Shown here piece after piece: positions 52,301-61,043 of a stretch of DNA of 64,000 bases. Position 1 is the stretch's first letter. Each line of letters begins with the position of its first letter. The stretch is taken from NCBI GenBank assembly GCA_004555865.1, contig SFJO01000001.1, positions 132,813-196,812 on the forward strand, written 5' to 3'. The position numbers and the translations under genes are program-made. The stretch comes from Oscillospiraceae bacterium. Lineage in GTDB: Bacteria > Bacillota > Clostridia > Oscillospirales > Ruminococcaceae. The notes beneath the pieces are model-generated. The model did no database searches. It was given only the letters and a program-made list of their open reading frames with translations, and was not told where the DNA came from.

Positions 52301-52375
52301 GGAGCCGGCAGACGGACTCGAACCCCCGACCTGCTGATTACAAATCAGCTGCACTACCAACTGTGCTATGCCGGC
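52300..52375 (-). tRNA. tRNA-Thr (anticodon UGU)
   Basis: On the minus strand the 76-base gene has a 7-bp acceptor stem (GCCGGCA with TGCCGGC), D loop AGTTGGTAGTGC, anticodon stem-loop CTGATTTGTAATCAG giving TGT, and T arm GGGTTCGAGTCC. The encoded 3' CCA is at 52302-52300. It reads ACA and probably other Thr codons. Confidence 0.95.
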
Positions 52376-52431
52376 ACAAGCAGCGCCGCCAACGGGCAAA
52401 ACCGGCCGGTACGCGCTGTGCTACACGAAAT

Positions 52432-52461
52432 ATTTTATCACACTCTTTTGCCGCTTGTCAA
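52432..52461 (-). promoter_or_regulatory. Promoter of tRNA-Thr
   Basis: On the minus strand a perfect TTGACA (52461-52456), 18 bases, and TAAAAT (52437-52432) are present; the -35 box overlaps the last codons of rsmA. Confidence 0.75.
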
Positions 52462-53312
52462 TCATTCAGGGCCTTTTGCAGGGCGCAGAAATCCTCCAGC
52501 GTCAGCTGCTCGGGCCGGGCCATGGGCGAAAGGCCCGCGGCCTCCAGCGCCTGCATCACGCGGGCCTTGGGGATGCCCAGCCCGGCCGAAACGGAATTTG
52601 CTGCCGTTTTGCGGCGCTGGCCGAAGGCCGCCCGCACCAGCTTGAAATAGCCCGCCTCGTCCGGCGTTTCCACCGCGGGCTGCGGACGCAGCACCAGCTG
52701 GATGACCGCGCTGGTCACCTTCGGCGGCGGGAAGAAGCTGCCCGGCTGCACGGTGAACAGCAGGCGGGGCTGGGCGTAATAGGCCACGCCGTAGCTGATG
52801 GCTCCGGCGGCGCGGGTACCCGGGGCGGCGCTGATCCGCTCGGCCGCCTCCTTCTGCACCATCACGGTGATGTGCTCCACCGGCAGCCGCTCTTCCAGCA
52901 GGCGCATCACGATGGGGCTGGTGATGTAATAGGGCAGGTTGGCGCACACGGCCACCTTCAGGCCCGCAAACTCCTCGGCGATCAGCTTCGTCAGGTCCAC
53001 CTTCAGCACGTCCCCCATCACGATCTTCACGTTGGGGCAGTCGGCCAAGGTCTCGGCCAGCAGCGGCGGCAGCCGCTCGTCCACCTCCACGGCCACCACC
53101 TTGGCGGCCCGGGCGGCCAGCTCCTTGGTCAGCACACCGATGCCGGGGCCGATCTCCAGCACGCCGAAGCTCTCGTCAATGCCGGCGGCTTCCACCATGC
53201 GGGGGCAGATGCCGGGGTTTACGATAAAATTCTGCCCGAAGCCCTTGGAGAGGGCAAAGTCATACCGGGCACACAGATCGCGAATCACCTTCACGTCGGT
53301 CAGGTTGGGCAT
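52458..53312 (-). CDS. rsmA: 16S rRNA (adenine1518/1519-N6)-dimethyltransferase
   Basis: This 284-residue KsgA-type methyltransferase has GFGQNFIVNPGICP (the QNF motif), the SAM loop LEIGPGIGVLTKELAAR, VAVEVDERL, GDVLKVDL and the catalytic NLPYYITSP. The C-terminal domain is complete. It dimethylates two adenines of 16S rRNA helix 45. The ATG at 53312 follows GAGGAGG. It lies after the terminator of the S41 peptidase operon, and its end overlaps the tRNA-Thr promoter. Confidence 0.96.
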   Translation of the reverse strand: MPNLTDVKVIRDLCARYDFALSKGFGQNFIVNPGICPRMVEAAGIDESFGVLEIGPGIGVLTKELAARAAKVVAVEVDERLPPLLAETLADCPNVKIVMGDVLKVDLTKLIAEEFAGLKVAVCANLPYYITSPIVMRLLEERLPVEHITVMVQKEAAERISAAPGTRAAGAISYGVAYYAQPRLLFTVQPGSFFPPPKVTSAVIQLVLRPQPAVETPDEAGYFKLVRAAFGQRRKTAANSVSAGLGIPKARVMQALEAAGLSPMARPEQLTLEDFCALQKALND

Positions 53313-53382
53313 GGGGGTCCTCCTCTCGGCCGCAGCCGTTGTCTCTGGTTGGGCGTTGCCGCCTGTTCGGCGCGGCATTGCC

Positions 53383-53413
53383 AAAAACTTCCCCGGGGCG
53401 CGCCGCGGGGAAG
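53383..53413 (-). terminator. Terminator of the ftsEX-M23-S41 operon
   Basis: On the minus strand CTTCCCCG / CGGGGAAG arms (53413-53388) with a GC-rich interior are followed by five Us (53387-53383). Confidence 0.8.
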
Positions 53414-53446
53414 CATACATTCTCAATATTGGAGCACAGGGCCGGT

Positions 53447-54754
53447 TCAGCCCTCGCTGGAGGCGGAATCGCTGCCCTCCTCGGTGTTTTCGGCATTCTC
53501 GGTGGTGTTCACGTCTTGGTCAGAGGCATCGCCCTCCTCGTCCGTGCTGTCGCTGCCCAGCGTCTGGGCCAGCACCTCCTGGCAGCGGGCCACCTGGGGG
53601 TCACTGTCCGGGGTCAGGTCATAGAAGTTCTGCTCCTGCTCGCTGGTCAGGGTGGACTCCACGTCCGGGGCCACACCCACGCCGTCAAAGCTCTCGCCCT
53701 TTGCGGTGAGCATCTTTGCCACGGTGATCACCACGGCGCTGCCGTCGTCCAGCTGGTAGGGGTCTGCCTGAATGGTGCCCTTACCGGCGGTGGTCACGCC
53801 CACGATCTTGCCCTTGCCGAACTCCCGGATGGAACTGGCGAACAGCTCGGCACAGTAGGAGCTGCCGCTGTTCACCAGCACGGTCATGGGCAGGTCCACT
53901 TCGTCTGCGTTGCTGGTGCCCAGCACCTCGGTTGAGCCGTCCTTATACAGGGCGCTCACCACATCACCCTCGCCGCACAACAGCGAAATGCTTGCCACGG
54001 CTGCATCCAGACTGCCGCCGCTGGTATTGCGCACATCAAAAATCAGGCCGGTGGCCCCGCTGCTGGTCAGCTGATGAATGGCGTAATCCAGCTGGGAGGC
54101 GGTGTTGTTGTTGAAGGCGGAAATCTTCACATAACCGCTGTTGTCCGCCAGCAGCTCATACTCCACGCAGGGAATGGTATACCGGCTGCGGGTCAGGGTG
54201 ATCTCCTGTTCCTCGCTGGCAGGGCTCAGGTAGGTTACCGTCACGGTGGTGCCGGTCTCGCCCCGCAGGCGGCTGGTCACGTTGTCGCGGGTCAGGCCCT
54301 TGACGTCCGTGCCGTCAATGGCAGTGATGTAGCCGCCCTTTTCCAGCCCGGCCTCCGCGGCGGGGGAATCGTCGTACACCCGGATGATGCGGGCCGCGCC
54401 GGAGGCGTCCTTCACCACATCCACGCCGATGCCCATCAGCTTGCCGTCGGCAATGTCCTGCAGCTCCGCATAGGCATTGGCCGTGTAATAAACGGCGGCC
54501 CGATCGCCGGTGCCCAGCATATAGCCGGAGGCAATGGTGTCGTTCAGGGTGTCGTCGTTGATCTCATAATAGGCGTTGTCGCGTACATATTTGTCGATCT
54601 CCGCCAGCTTGGAGTACATATTCTCCTTTTCCTTTACGCTGCTGACGGTGTTGTTGAAGCGCTGGCCTGCCAGCACCATCGTCACCGAGAAGGTCACGGT
54701 CATGGCAATGATGGCAATGGTGATGGCGAGGCTGATGGAAATTTTCTTATTCAT
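53447..54754 (-). CDS. S41 family C-terminal processing peptidase
   Basis: The protein has 435 residues: an N-terminal membrane anchor (ISLAITIAIIAMTVTFSVTM), a PDZ domain (about 105-190; IRVYDDSPAAEAGLEKGGYI), the S41 protease core (about 200-370) and a Glu/Ser/Asp-rich tail (about 395-435). The catalytic Lys region is intact (TTAGKGTIQ), but the serine region reads NSGSSYCAEL. Counting from the Lys as in Tsp, a Tyr falls at the nucleophile position, with Ser-Ser before and Cys after it. The start at 54754 follows GAAGGAGTGA. It is the last gene of an operon with ftsEX and an M23 peptidase. Confidence 0.88.
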   Translation of the reverse strand: MNKKISISLAITIAIIAMTVTFSVTMVLAGQRFNNTVSSVKEKENMYSKLAEIDKYVRDNAYYEINDDTLNDTIASGYMLGTGDRAAVYYTANAYAELQDIADGKLMGIGVDVVKDASGAARIIRVYDDSPAAEAGLEKGGYITAIDGTDVKGLTRDNVTSRLRGETGTTVTVTYLSPASEEQEITLTRSRYTIPCVEYELLADNSGYVKISAFNNNTASQLDYAIHQLTSSGATGLIFDVRNTSGGSLDAAVASISLLCGEGDVVSALYKDGSTEVLGTSNADEVDLPMTVLVNSGSSYCAELFASSIREFGKGKIVGVTTAGKGTIQADPYQLDDGSAVVITVAKMLTAKGESFDGVGVAPDVESTLTSEQEQNFYDLTPDSDPQVARCQEVLAQTLGSDSTDEEGDASDQDVNTTENAENTEEGSDSASSEG

Positions 54755-54882
54755 GGGGTCACTCCTTCCGGAATGCTGGGGTGCAGCCTTCCGGCCTTTG
54801 GTCAGATTCCGGCCCGCGCGGGCCATGGCACTGTGCGCCCGACCCTGTCACGGCAGGGCCGGGCGCACCGGAAAACGGTTGT

Positions 54883-54990
54883 TCAGAACAGGTACGCCAG
54901 CTGATACACCAGCGCGCCCAGGGTGCTCAGCAGCATCAGCGCCGCCAGAATCAGGCACACGGCCCGCACCCACTGTTTGGTATTTTTCAT
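54883..54990 (-). CDS. Small single-helix membrane protein (35 aa)
   Basis: An ATG at 54990 behind CAGGAGGCG opens a 35-codon frame ending in TGA at 54883: MKNTKQWVRAVCLILAALML then a short helix end. It has a basic N-terminus and one membrane helix (about 10-32). It lies in the gap between the M23 and S41 peptidase genes on the same strand, and the ribosome site and hydrophobic pattern make it a credible small protein. Its function is unknown; a regulator or partner of one of the two peptidases is a guess. Confidence 0.65.
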   Translation of the reverse strand: MKNTKQWVRAVCLILAALMLLSTLGALVYQLAYLF

Positions 54991-55039
54991 AACGCCTCCT
55001 GCCGCGCACCGGGCCGATCCCGCTGCGCCAAGCTGCCGC

Positions 55040-56206
55040 TCAGCCGGCGGTGAAATAGTTGAAGGGGTTGGTGGGGGTGCCGTTTACACGCACCTCCAAA
55101 TGCAGGTGGTTGCCGGTGGACTGGCCGGTGCTGCCCACATAACCAATGACCTGACCGGCCGTCACGACCTGGCCCTCACTCACTGCCATGCTGCTCATAT
55201 GCGCATACAGTGTGGCGTACCCGTTGCCGTGGTAGATCATCACATAATTGCCGTAGCTGGAGCTGAGCCGCGCCACGGTGACGGTGCCGCCGGCGGCCGC
55301 CAGAATGGCAGGCGAAGCGCCGCGGGTGGTCACGTCAATGCCCTTGTGGCCCGCCTTGATCAGGCCGTTGATGTTCTGGGTCTCGCCGAAGTAGGTGGTG
55401 ATGGTGCTGTACCCGGGCAGCGGCCAGATGAACATATCGCTGGTGAAATCGCTGCTGCCGCCCTGGGCCTGCTGGGCCTGCTGGCGCACAAAGGCTTCCC
55501 ACTCGGCCTCGGCCCGGTCGTATTCGGCCTGGGCCATGCTCACCACTTCCTGCTGGGCCTTGGCGTCTGCCTCGGCCTTGGTGATGGTGACATCGGTGGC
55601 CTGAATGTTGGCCGCCAGCTGGCCGGACTTGGTCTCCAGCTGGGCCTTGCGGTTCTCCAGCTCTTCCTTGGCGGCCTCCAGTTCGGCCTTTTCCTCGTTC
55701 AGCGTCTCGCGCTGGGCCTTCATCTCGTCCAGCACCTGGGTGTTCCACTCGCTGACCTCCTGCATGGTGTTGGAGAAGGTCAACAGCTCATACAGGCTGT
55801 CGCAGCTGGCCAGCATGGCCACCGCGCCGGTGTCGTGCATCATCTGCATGGCACCCATCTGCTGCTTGAAGTCATCCCAGCGGCTGTCGATCTCCTCCTG
55901 CTTCTGGGCAATCTCATTCTCTTTGTTGCCCACGGCCTCTTCAGCGTCGGTGATGGTCTCCAGCAGGGCCGCCATCTGCTCCTTCAGCAGAGCCGACTGG
56001 TTCTGCAGCTTGGTCTTGGTGGCCTCGGCATTTTTCTTATCCTTCTGCAGCTTTTCCAGGGACGCCTTTTCCTGCTTCAGGGCAGCTTCCAGGCGGTCCA
56101 CCTTTTCCTTGGCGGTTTCCGCATAGACGGTGGTGCCGGTCATGCAACCGGCCAGCATCAGGGCTGCAAGCCCCGTGCACAGGGTTCTCTTCACACGGCG
56201 GTTCAT
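55040..56206 (-). CDS. M23 family murein hydrolase activator (EnvC/PcsB-like)
   Basis: The protein has 388 residues. The N-terminal signal carries a lipobox-like LAGC at about 18-21, though cleavage at a later Ala site is also possible. A long coiled coil (about 30-235) follows, then a LytM/M23 domain (about 260-388) with HKGID (H287, D291) and HLHLEV (H367, H369), the zinc and catalytic residues. The coiled coil plus LytM layout is that of EnvC and PcsB, whose activity FtsEX controls. The start was placed at ATG 56206, seven bases after GGAGG and just past the ftsX stop at 56209. Substrate is presumably peptidoglycan. Confidence 0.93.
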   Translation of the reverse strand: MNRRVKRTLCTGLAALMLAGCMTGTTVYAETAKEKVDRLEAALKQEKASLEKLQKDKKNAEATKTKLQNQSALLKEQMAALLETITDAEEAVGNKENEIAQKQEEIDSRWDDFKQQMGAMQMMHDTGAVAMLASCDSLYELLTFSNTMQEVSEWNTQVLDEMKAQRETLNEEKAELEAAKEELENRKAQLETKSGQLAANIQATDVTITKAEADAKAQQEVVSMAQAEYDRAEAEWEAFVRQQAQQAQGGSSDFTSDMFIWPLPGYSTITTYFGETQNINGLIKAGHKGIDVTTRGASPAILAAAGGTVTVARLSSSYGNYVMIYHGNGYATLYAHMSSMAVSEGQVVTAGQVIGYVGSTGQSTGNHLHLEVRVNGTPTNPFNYFTAG

Positions 56207-56208
56207 CC

Positions 56209-57114
56209 TCACACCTCCAGATATTTACGGATCGACGTGGCGGTGCCGATGCTGCCAATGACCACGCCAAAAATCAGGAACGCACCCAGCACAGCGGGCC
56301 ACACCTGGCCCACGCTGAGCAGGCAGCTGCCCAGGATGGGGCCCCAGAAGCCGCTCATGGCCCCTACCCTGTTTACCACCAGGGCGTAGGCGCCAATCAC
56401 CAGCCCCGCCGCCAGCAGGCCGCTGATGAGGCCCACGCTGGTGCCTTCCACAAAGAAGGGCCAGCGGATGAAGCCGTTGGTGGCGCCCACGTACTTCATG
56501 ATGTTGATCTCCTTGCGGCGGGCAAACACGGTCAGCCGGATGGTGTTGGAAATGACCACCACGCTGACCAGCGCCAGCACCGCCACCAGTGCCCAGCCCG
56601 CATAGGTTACCGCCCGCTGAATGGTGAGGAACACGCTGGACAGCTGGGTGGGGGCGGAAACACTGTACACCCCGTCGATCTGCTCCAGCTGGGCGATCAT
56701 CTCGTCCAGCTGGTTCAGGTTTTCCAGCACCACCCGGTAGTTGGCGTGGAAGGGGTTGTCCTCTTCAAAATCGTTGAACAGGTCGGCGTACTCGCTCATG
56801 TAGCCCTTGTAGGTTTCCAGAACTTCTTCCTGCGAAACATAGGTCACCGCGGCCAGGCCGGGCATACTGCGCAGGGTCTGGTCCACCGAGGCCAGTTCTT
56901 CGTCGCTGAGGCCCTGATCCAGATACACCACGGTCTCGTTCTGGTCGCCCAGATACTCCACCAGGCTGTTCACATTGGCGCTGAACAGGCCCGCAATGCC
57001 GGTCAGCAGCAGGCAGGCGGTCAGCACGCCGATGCTGGCCAGGCTCATCAGCCGGTTGGCCCGCAGGTTGTGCAGGCCCTGTTTGGTCAGATACTGAAAG
57101 CTGGACCATTTCAT
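56209..57114 (-). CDS. ftsX: Cell division protein FtsX
   Basis: At 301 residues with four predicted membrane helices (about 22-45, 175-200, 225-245, 270-290) and a large extracellular loop between the first two, it has the FtsX layout. The family sequence SLASIGVLTACLLLTGIAGL and VGATNGFIRWPFFVEG are visible. It forms an ABC-type transmembrane complex with FtsE that relays division signals to the extracellular hydrolase encoded next. Its start overlaps the ftsE stop by four bases and its stop lies next to the M23 gene start. Confidence 0.96.
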   Translation of the reverse strand: MKWSSFQYLTKQGLHNLRANRLMSLASIGVLTACLLLTGIAGLFSANVNSLVEYLGDQNETVVYLDQGLSDEELASVDQTLRSMPGLAAVTYVSQEEVLETYKGYMSEYADLFNDFEEDNPFHANYRVVLENLNQLDEMIAQLEQIDGVYSVSAPTQLSSVFLTIQRAVTYAGWALVAVLALVSVVVISNTIRLTVFARRKEINIMKYVGATNGFIRWPFFVEGTSVGLISGLLAAGLVIGAYALVVNRVGAMSGFWGPILGSCLLSVGQVWPAVLGAFLIFGVVIGSIGTATSIRKYLEV

Positions 57115-57812
57115 TGGGCAGCCACCTCCTCGTCATCCTCCATGGGGGCGGGGGCGGTATCGCTTGCCACAACGCCATGGTCCAGGGTAATGATGCGCTT
57201 GCCGAAGCGCTTGGCCAGCGCCACCTCGTGGGTAACCACCACCACGGTGATGCCCACGCTGTTGATGGCCTTCAGCAGCTCCATCATCTCCACGCTCAGC
57301 TTGGGGTCAATGTTGCCGGTGGGCTCGTCCGCAATGATGAGCTGCGGGCTATGTACCAACGCGCGGGCCAGAGCAGCGCGCTGCTGCTCACCGCCCGAAA
57401 TCTCATCCGGCAGCCGGTCGGCCTTATCTGCCAGGCCCACCAGGCCCAGAACATAGGGCACCCGCTTTTTGATCTTGTCCTCCGCGATGTTGGTTACGCG
57501 CATGGCGAAGGCCACATTTTCATACACGCTCATGGTGGGAATCAGGCGGAAATCCTGAAAAACCACACCCATGCGGCGGCGCAGATAGGGCACCTTGCGT
57601 TTTTTCATGACGGAAAGATCCAGCCCATCCACCAGCACCCGGCCGCTGGTGGCCTGCTCTTCCCGCAGGATCAGCTTGATAAAGGTGGACTTGCCTGCGC
57701 CGGAGTGGCCCAGCACAAACACAAAGTCGCCCTTGCGGATGCGCAGGTTCACATGCTTCAGCGCATGGTTGCCGCCTTTGTAATCTTTGGTGACATCCTC
57801 GAATACGATCAT
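57111..57812 (-). CDS. ftsE: Cell division ATP-binding protein FtsE
   Basis: This 233-residue ABC ATPase has Walker A GHSGAGKST (35-43), a Q-loop VFQDFRLIP, the signature ISGGEQQRAALARAL, Walker B QLIIADEPTG and the His switch VVVTHE. The opening (MIVFEDVTKDYKGG) is typical for FtsE. It powers the FtsX complex. First gene of the operon ftsE-ftsX-M23-small protein-S41. A promoter is likely in the 199-base gap to the regulator gene but no clear pair of boxes was found. Confidence 0.97.
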   Translation of the reverse strand: MIVFEDVTKDYKGGNHALKHVNLRIRKGDFVFVLGHSGAGKSTFIKLILREEQATSGRVLVDGLDLSVMKKRKVPYLRRRMGVVFQDFRLIPTMSVYENVAFAMRVTNIAEDKIKKRVPYVLGLVGLADKADRLPDEISGGEQQRAALARALVHSPQLIIADEPTGNIDPKLSVEMMELLKAINSVGITVVVVTHEVALAKRFGKRIITLDHGVVASDTAPAPMEDDEEVAAQ

Positions 57813-58011
57813 AGGTTTCAGTCTCCCCCCTTCCGGCCGCTGCGTTTCAGGGCCGCAAAGGATCGGTGCGCCCGCGTTTGCCGCTTCGGCAAAGGCAGCC
57901 GCATTGTTTTATCTTTATCGTTTGTCCAGCAATGAAATTGTCCCCTTGCTCTTCCAGGGCCGGCCAAGGGTTCAGCCGCAGCGGGCGGGCCGGCGTACCG
58001 AAAGGCAGCGA

Positions 58012-59097
58012 TCAATACTTTGCCGGATTGGAAGACAGGTACTTCTTGACCATCAGCGCCACCTTGAACACGATGGCGTCGTCAAACTCCCGCAGATCCA
58101 GGCCGGTGAGCTTCTTGATCTTTTCCAGACGGTACACCAGCGTGTTGCGGTGCACGAACAAGCCGCGGCTGGTCTCGGAAACGTTCAGGTTGTTCTCGAA
58201 GAAGCGCTGAATGGTGAACAGCGTCTCCTGATCCAGGCTTTCGATGCTGCCCTGTTTGAACACTTCCTTCAGGAAGGTCTCGCACAGGGTGGTGGGCAGC
58301 TGGTAAATCAGGCGGGCAATGCCCAGATTGTCGTAGCTGACGATGGTTTGCTCGGTGTCAAACACCTTGCCCACTTCCAGGGCCACCTGAGCCTCCTTGA
58401 AGCTGGAGGCCAGGTCCTTCAGGTTGGCAATGGGGGTACCGATGCCCAGCACCGCCTTGATGTAGTGCTCACCGGCCAGAGTGTCCACAATGCTGGTGGC
58501 CAGCTTCTCAATGTCCTTGCGGTCAATGCCGTGGCGAATCTCCTTCACCAGCACAGTGTCGGTTTCGCTGATGTTGAACACAAAGTCCTTGGTCTTGTCG
58601 GGGAACAGGCCGCTTACCACATCGTAGGCAGAAATGTCGTTGCCGGAAGTGACGCGGATCAGCAGAACCACGCGGGACACGTCGGCCGTAAAGTGCAGCT
58701 CACGCGCTTTGGCGTAGATGTCGCCGGGCAGAATGTTGTCCAGCACCACATTCTTAATGAAGTTGGTGCGGTCAAACTTTTCGTCGTGGTACTGCTTGAT
58801 GCTCTGCAGGCTGACGGCCAGCATCCCCGCAAACTGGCCGGCCTCTTCGTCGGTACCTTCCACAAACGCGGCATAGTCGTTGTGTTTGGTGGTGCTGAAC
58901 TGGCGGTAGGTATAGCCGTCCCGCACAAAGCTGTCGCCCGCCACCAGACGGTCAGCGGCAAAGCCCTCCCGCACCTCGCCGATGCAGTTCAGCTCGGTGC
59001 AGGCAATGACGGTGCCGGTCTCATCCACCACACCCAGGGTACGCCCCACCGCTTCTTTCATCTGAAAGATAACGCCCTGAAACACTCTGTTTGCCAT
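58012..59097 (-). CDS. CdaR/PucR-type helix-turn-helix regulator
   Basis: The protein has 361 residues with an N-terminal sensing region (about 1-120; MKEAVGRTLGVVDETGTVIA), a GGDEF-like middle (about 130-280) and a C-terminal PucR helix-turn-helix (NLNVSETSRGLFVHRNTLVY then RLEKIKKLTGLD). These proteins resemble sugar-diacid regulators; the effector is unknown. The start at ATG 59097 is preceded by AAGGGGAAAC. A ~200-base leader with GC-rich hairpins lies between promoter and start. The nearest divergent gene is a HAD phosphatase, but a link is not shown. Confidence 0.85.
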   Translation of the reverse strand: MANRVFQGVIFQMKEAVGRTLGVVDETGTVIACTELNCIGEVREGFAADRLVAGDSFVRDGYTYRQFSTTKHNDYAAFVEGTDEEAGQFAGMLAVSLQSIKQYHDEKFDRTNFIKNVVLDNILPGDIYAKARELHFTADVSRVVLLIRVTSGNDISAYDVVSGLFPDKTKDFVFNISETDTVLVKEIRHGIDRKDIEKLATSIVDTLAGEHYIKAVLGIGTPIANLKDLASSFKEAQVALEVGKVFDTEQTIVSYDNLGIARLIYQLPTTLCETFLKEVFKQGSIESLDQETLFTIQRFFENNLNVSETSRGLFVHRNTLVYRLEKIKKLTGLDLREFDDAIVFKVALMVKKYLSSNPAKY

Positions 59098-59306
59098 AAC
59101 ATGTTTCCCCTTTTCCGCATTGATCAACGACGCCGTGGCACACAGGACGCAGCGGCGCACAACGCCCCTTTCCCAGCCGCAGGCGCACCATGGCTGAGAG
59201 GGACTTCGCGCGCTGACCTTCCGATTTCTGTGACGAGGTCGTACTTTTCCGTTTTGCAAACGGCCCGTTTGTGATTATTGAACAATTTCAAACGGATCAT
59301 GTGTAT

Positions 59307-59335
59307 ATTTTACACAATGGAATTTACTTTTGCAA
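59307..59335 (-). promoter_or_regulatory. Promoter of the CdaR/PucR-type regulator
   Basis: On the minus strand TTGCAA (59335-59330) and TAAAAT (59312-59307) are spaced by 17 bases within an AT-rich stretch. A GTGTATATTTTACAC near-palindrome at 59301-59315 overlaps the -10 and could be an operator. The remaining interval to 59641 holds a TATAAT at 59595-59600 for the plus-strand HAD gene and no other feature. Confidence 0.6.
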
Positions 59336-59641
59336 CAGATTTCAACGAAAAAAATGAGCCTTTATTGTGTAAATTGGGAGAGTGTGGCAAAAACAGACGG
59401 TATTGTGCGTCATCCTTATTTAGAATACAAAGAAAATGTGACGAAAATTTCAAATTTTTTTGAAATTCAGGCCGTTTTGTTTATCCGAATGTACATTTCT
59501 CACAGCAGCGCGTCAAAGTCTTTGTGCATTTTTCTCCAAACGGCCGGTCTTTGGGGCAGTTTTGCGCAGGGTGGCCAAGCGCAAAGCACAGTGTTATAAT
59601 GAAGGCGATTTCGTCCCACCCATTCAAACCGGAGGTTTTTC

Positions 59642-60457
59642 ATGCCCAAGCTGATCTTTCTGGACATTGACGGCACCCTGCTTCTGCCCGGCCGCCCCAT
59701 GAGCCAACGGGTGGCGCAGGCCCTGCGCCGCGCAAAGCAAAACGGCCACAAACTGTTTTTGTGCACCGGCCGCAGCCGGGTGATGCTGCCCGCCGAACTG
59801 ACGGCCTTCGGATTTGACGGCATTGTGTGCAGTGCCGGCGGCTATGTGACCCTGGGCGAGCAGGTCATTCTGAACCAGCCCATCCCCGCGCCCATCGTGC
59901 GCACCGCACTGGATGCCATGACCGGCCTGTACCGCAACCTGGAATGCCAGGAGATCACCTACGGCGACCCGCTGGACCCCGCTGCTTTGGAAGGCCCCGC
60001 CGCCAACAGCGAGCTGGCCCGGATGCGGGAGGTGCTTTCCGGCCTGTACGACATCCGCCCCATAGACGAGTACGACGGCCGCCCCGTTTACAAGCTGAGT
60101 TTTATGGGCCCCAACGCCGCCGCGCTGGAAGGCCCCCGCAAAGTGCTGGCCCCCTGGTTCCGCTTTGTGGTGCAGGATGTGTTCGGCGACACCACCACGG
60201 TGAACGGCGATGTGATGTACACCGCCGTGAACAAGGGCCAGGCCGTCCGCGCCGTATGCCAGGCCCTGGGCGCACCGCTGAGCGACACCATCGGCGTGGG
60301 CGACAGCATGAACGATCTGGAGCTGATCCAGACGGCGGCTTTGGGCGTGGCCATGGGCGGCGGCAGCCCCGAGCTGGCCCGCCAGGCCGACCGCACCTGC
60401 CCCTCGGTGGAGGAGGACGGTGTGGCCCAGCTGCTGGAAGAACTGGGGCTTGCGTAA
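59642..60457 (+). CDS. HAD superfamily hydrolase, Cof-type phosphatase
   Basis: The protein has 271 residues with the four HAD motifs: LDIDGT (D8, D10), a later Thr/Ser motif in LCTGRSR, Lys in NKGQAVRA, and GVGDSMNDLE. The large C2B cap between the first motifs fits the Cof subgroup, which dephosphorylates sugar phosphates or flavin nucleotides. The ATG follows GGAGG. A TATAAT lies at 59595-59600. It is first in a likely operon with NUDIX and pentapeptide genes. The exact substrate is unknown. Confidence 0.9.
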   Translation: MPKLIFLDIDGTLLLPGRPMSQRVAQALRRAKQNGHKLFLCTGRSRVMLPAELTAFGFDGIVCSAGGYVTLGEQVILNQPIPAPIVRTALDAMTGLYRNLECQEITYGDPLDPAALEGPAANSELARMREVLSGLYDIRPIDEYDGRPVYKLSFMGPNAAALEGPRKVLAPWFRFVVQDVFGDTTTVNGDVMYTAVNKGQAVRAVCQALGAPLSDTIGVGDSMNDLELIQTAALGVAMGGGSPELARQADRTCPSVEEDGVAQLLEELGLA

Positions 60458-60476
60458 CGCAGAAGCGAGGTGCAGC

Positions 60477-61043
60477 ATGGACGAATGGCTGGACATTTAT
60501 GACGAACACCAGCGCCCCACCGGCCGCCTGCGCCGCCGGGGCGACCCCATTGAGCCGGGTGAACGCTATCTGGTGGTAACCGTGTTTGTGCGGGACAGCG
60601 GCGGCCGCTTTCTCACCACCCGCCGCAGCCCCCAAAAAGCCTACTATCCCGGCTGTTGGGAAGTGACCTCCGGCACCGCCCAAGCCAAGGAGGACGGATT
60701 GGCCGCCGCCGTGCGGGAACTGGCCGAGGAGACCGGCCTGGCCCCCGGCCCAGCCGCCTTTCATTATCTTGGGCGGCTGGAGCATCCCACCGACGGCCAG
60801 GGCGGCATTTTTATTCTGGACCACTTTCTTGTGCAGCTGCCTTCGGCCGCACCGGCCATCCGGATGCAGCCGGAGGAGGTGGCGGACTGGCGCTGGCGCA
60901 CCCCGGACGAGGTGGAGCAGCTGTGCCGCACCACCCCCATGGAGCCGCTGACCCCCTTTGGCTGGCAGGCGTTCCGGGCAATTCTGCACCCCGGGCCGCC
61001 GGCCACTTCCGAACCGAACCGATCAGGAGGCTCTTATGGCTGA
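60477..61043 (+). CDS. NUDIX hydrolase
   Basis: This 188-residue protein has an intact NUDIX box GTAQAKE, seven residues, RELAEETGL. The N-terminal DEWLDIYDEHQRPTGRLRRR resembles the Idi-like/YfcD group rather than MutT. The last ~20 residues are low complexity. It begins 19 bases after the HAD gene, and its end overlaps the pentapeptide gene by eight bases. Substrate unknown; hydrolysis of nucleoside diphosphate-linked compounds is the family role. Confidence 0.88.
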   Translation: MDEWLDIYDEHQRPTGRLRRRGDPIEPGERYLVVTVFVRDSGGRFLTTRRSPQKAYYPGCWEVTSGTAQAKEDGLAAAVRELAEETGLAPGPAAFHYLGRLEHPTDGQGGIFILDHFLVQLPSAAPAIRMQPEEVADWRWRTPDEVEQLCRTTPMEPLTPFGWQAFRAILHPGPPATSEPNRSGGSYG

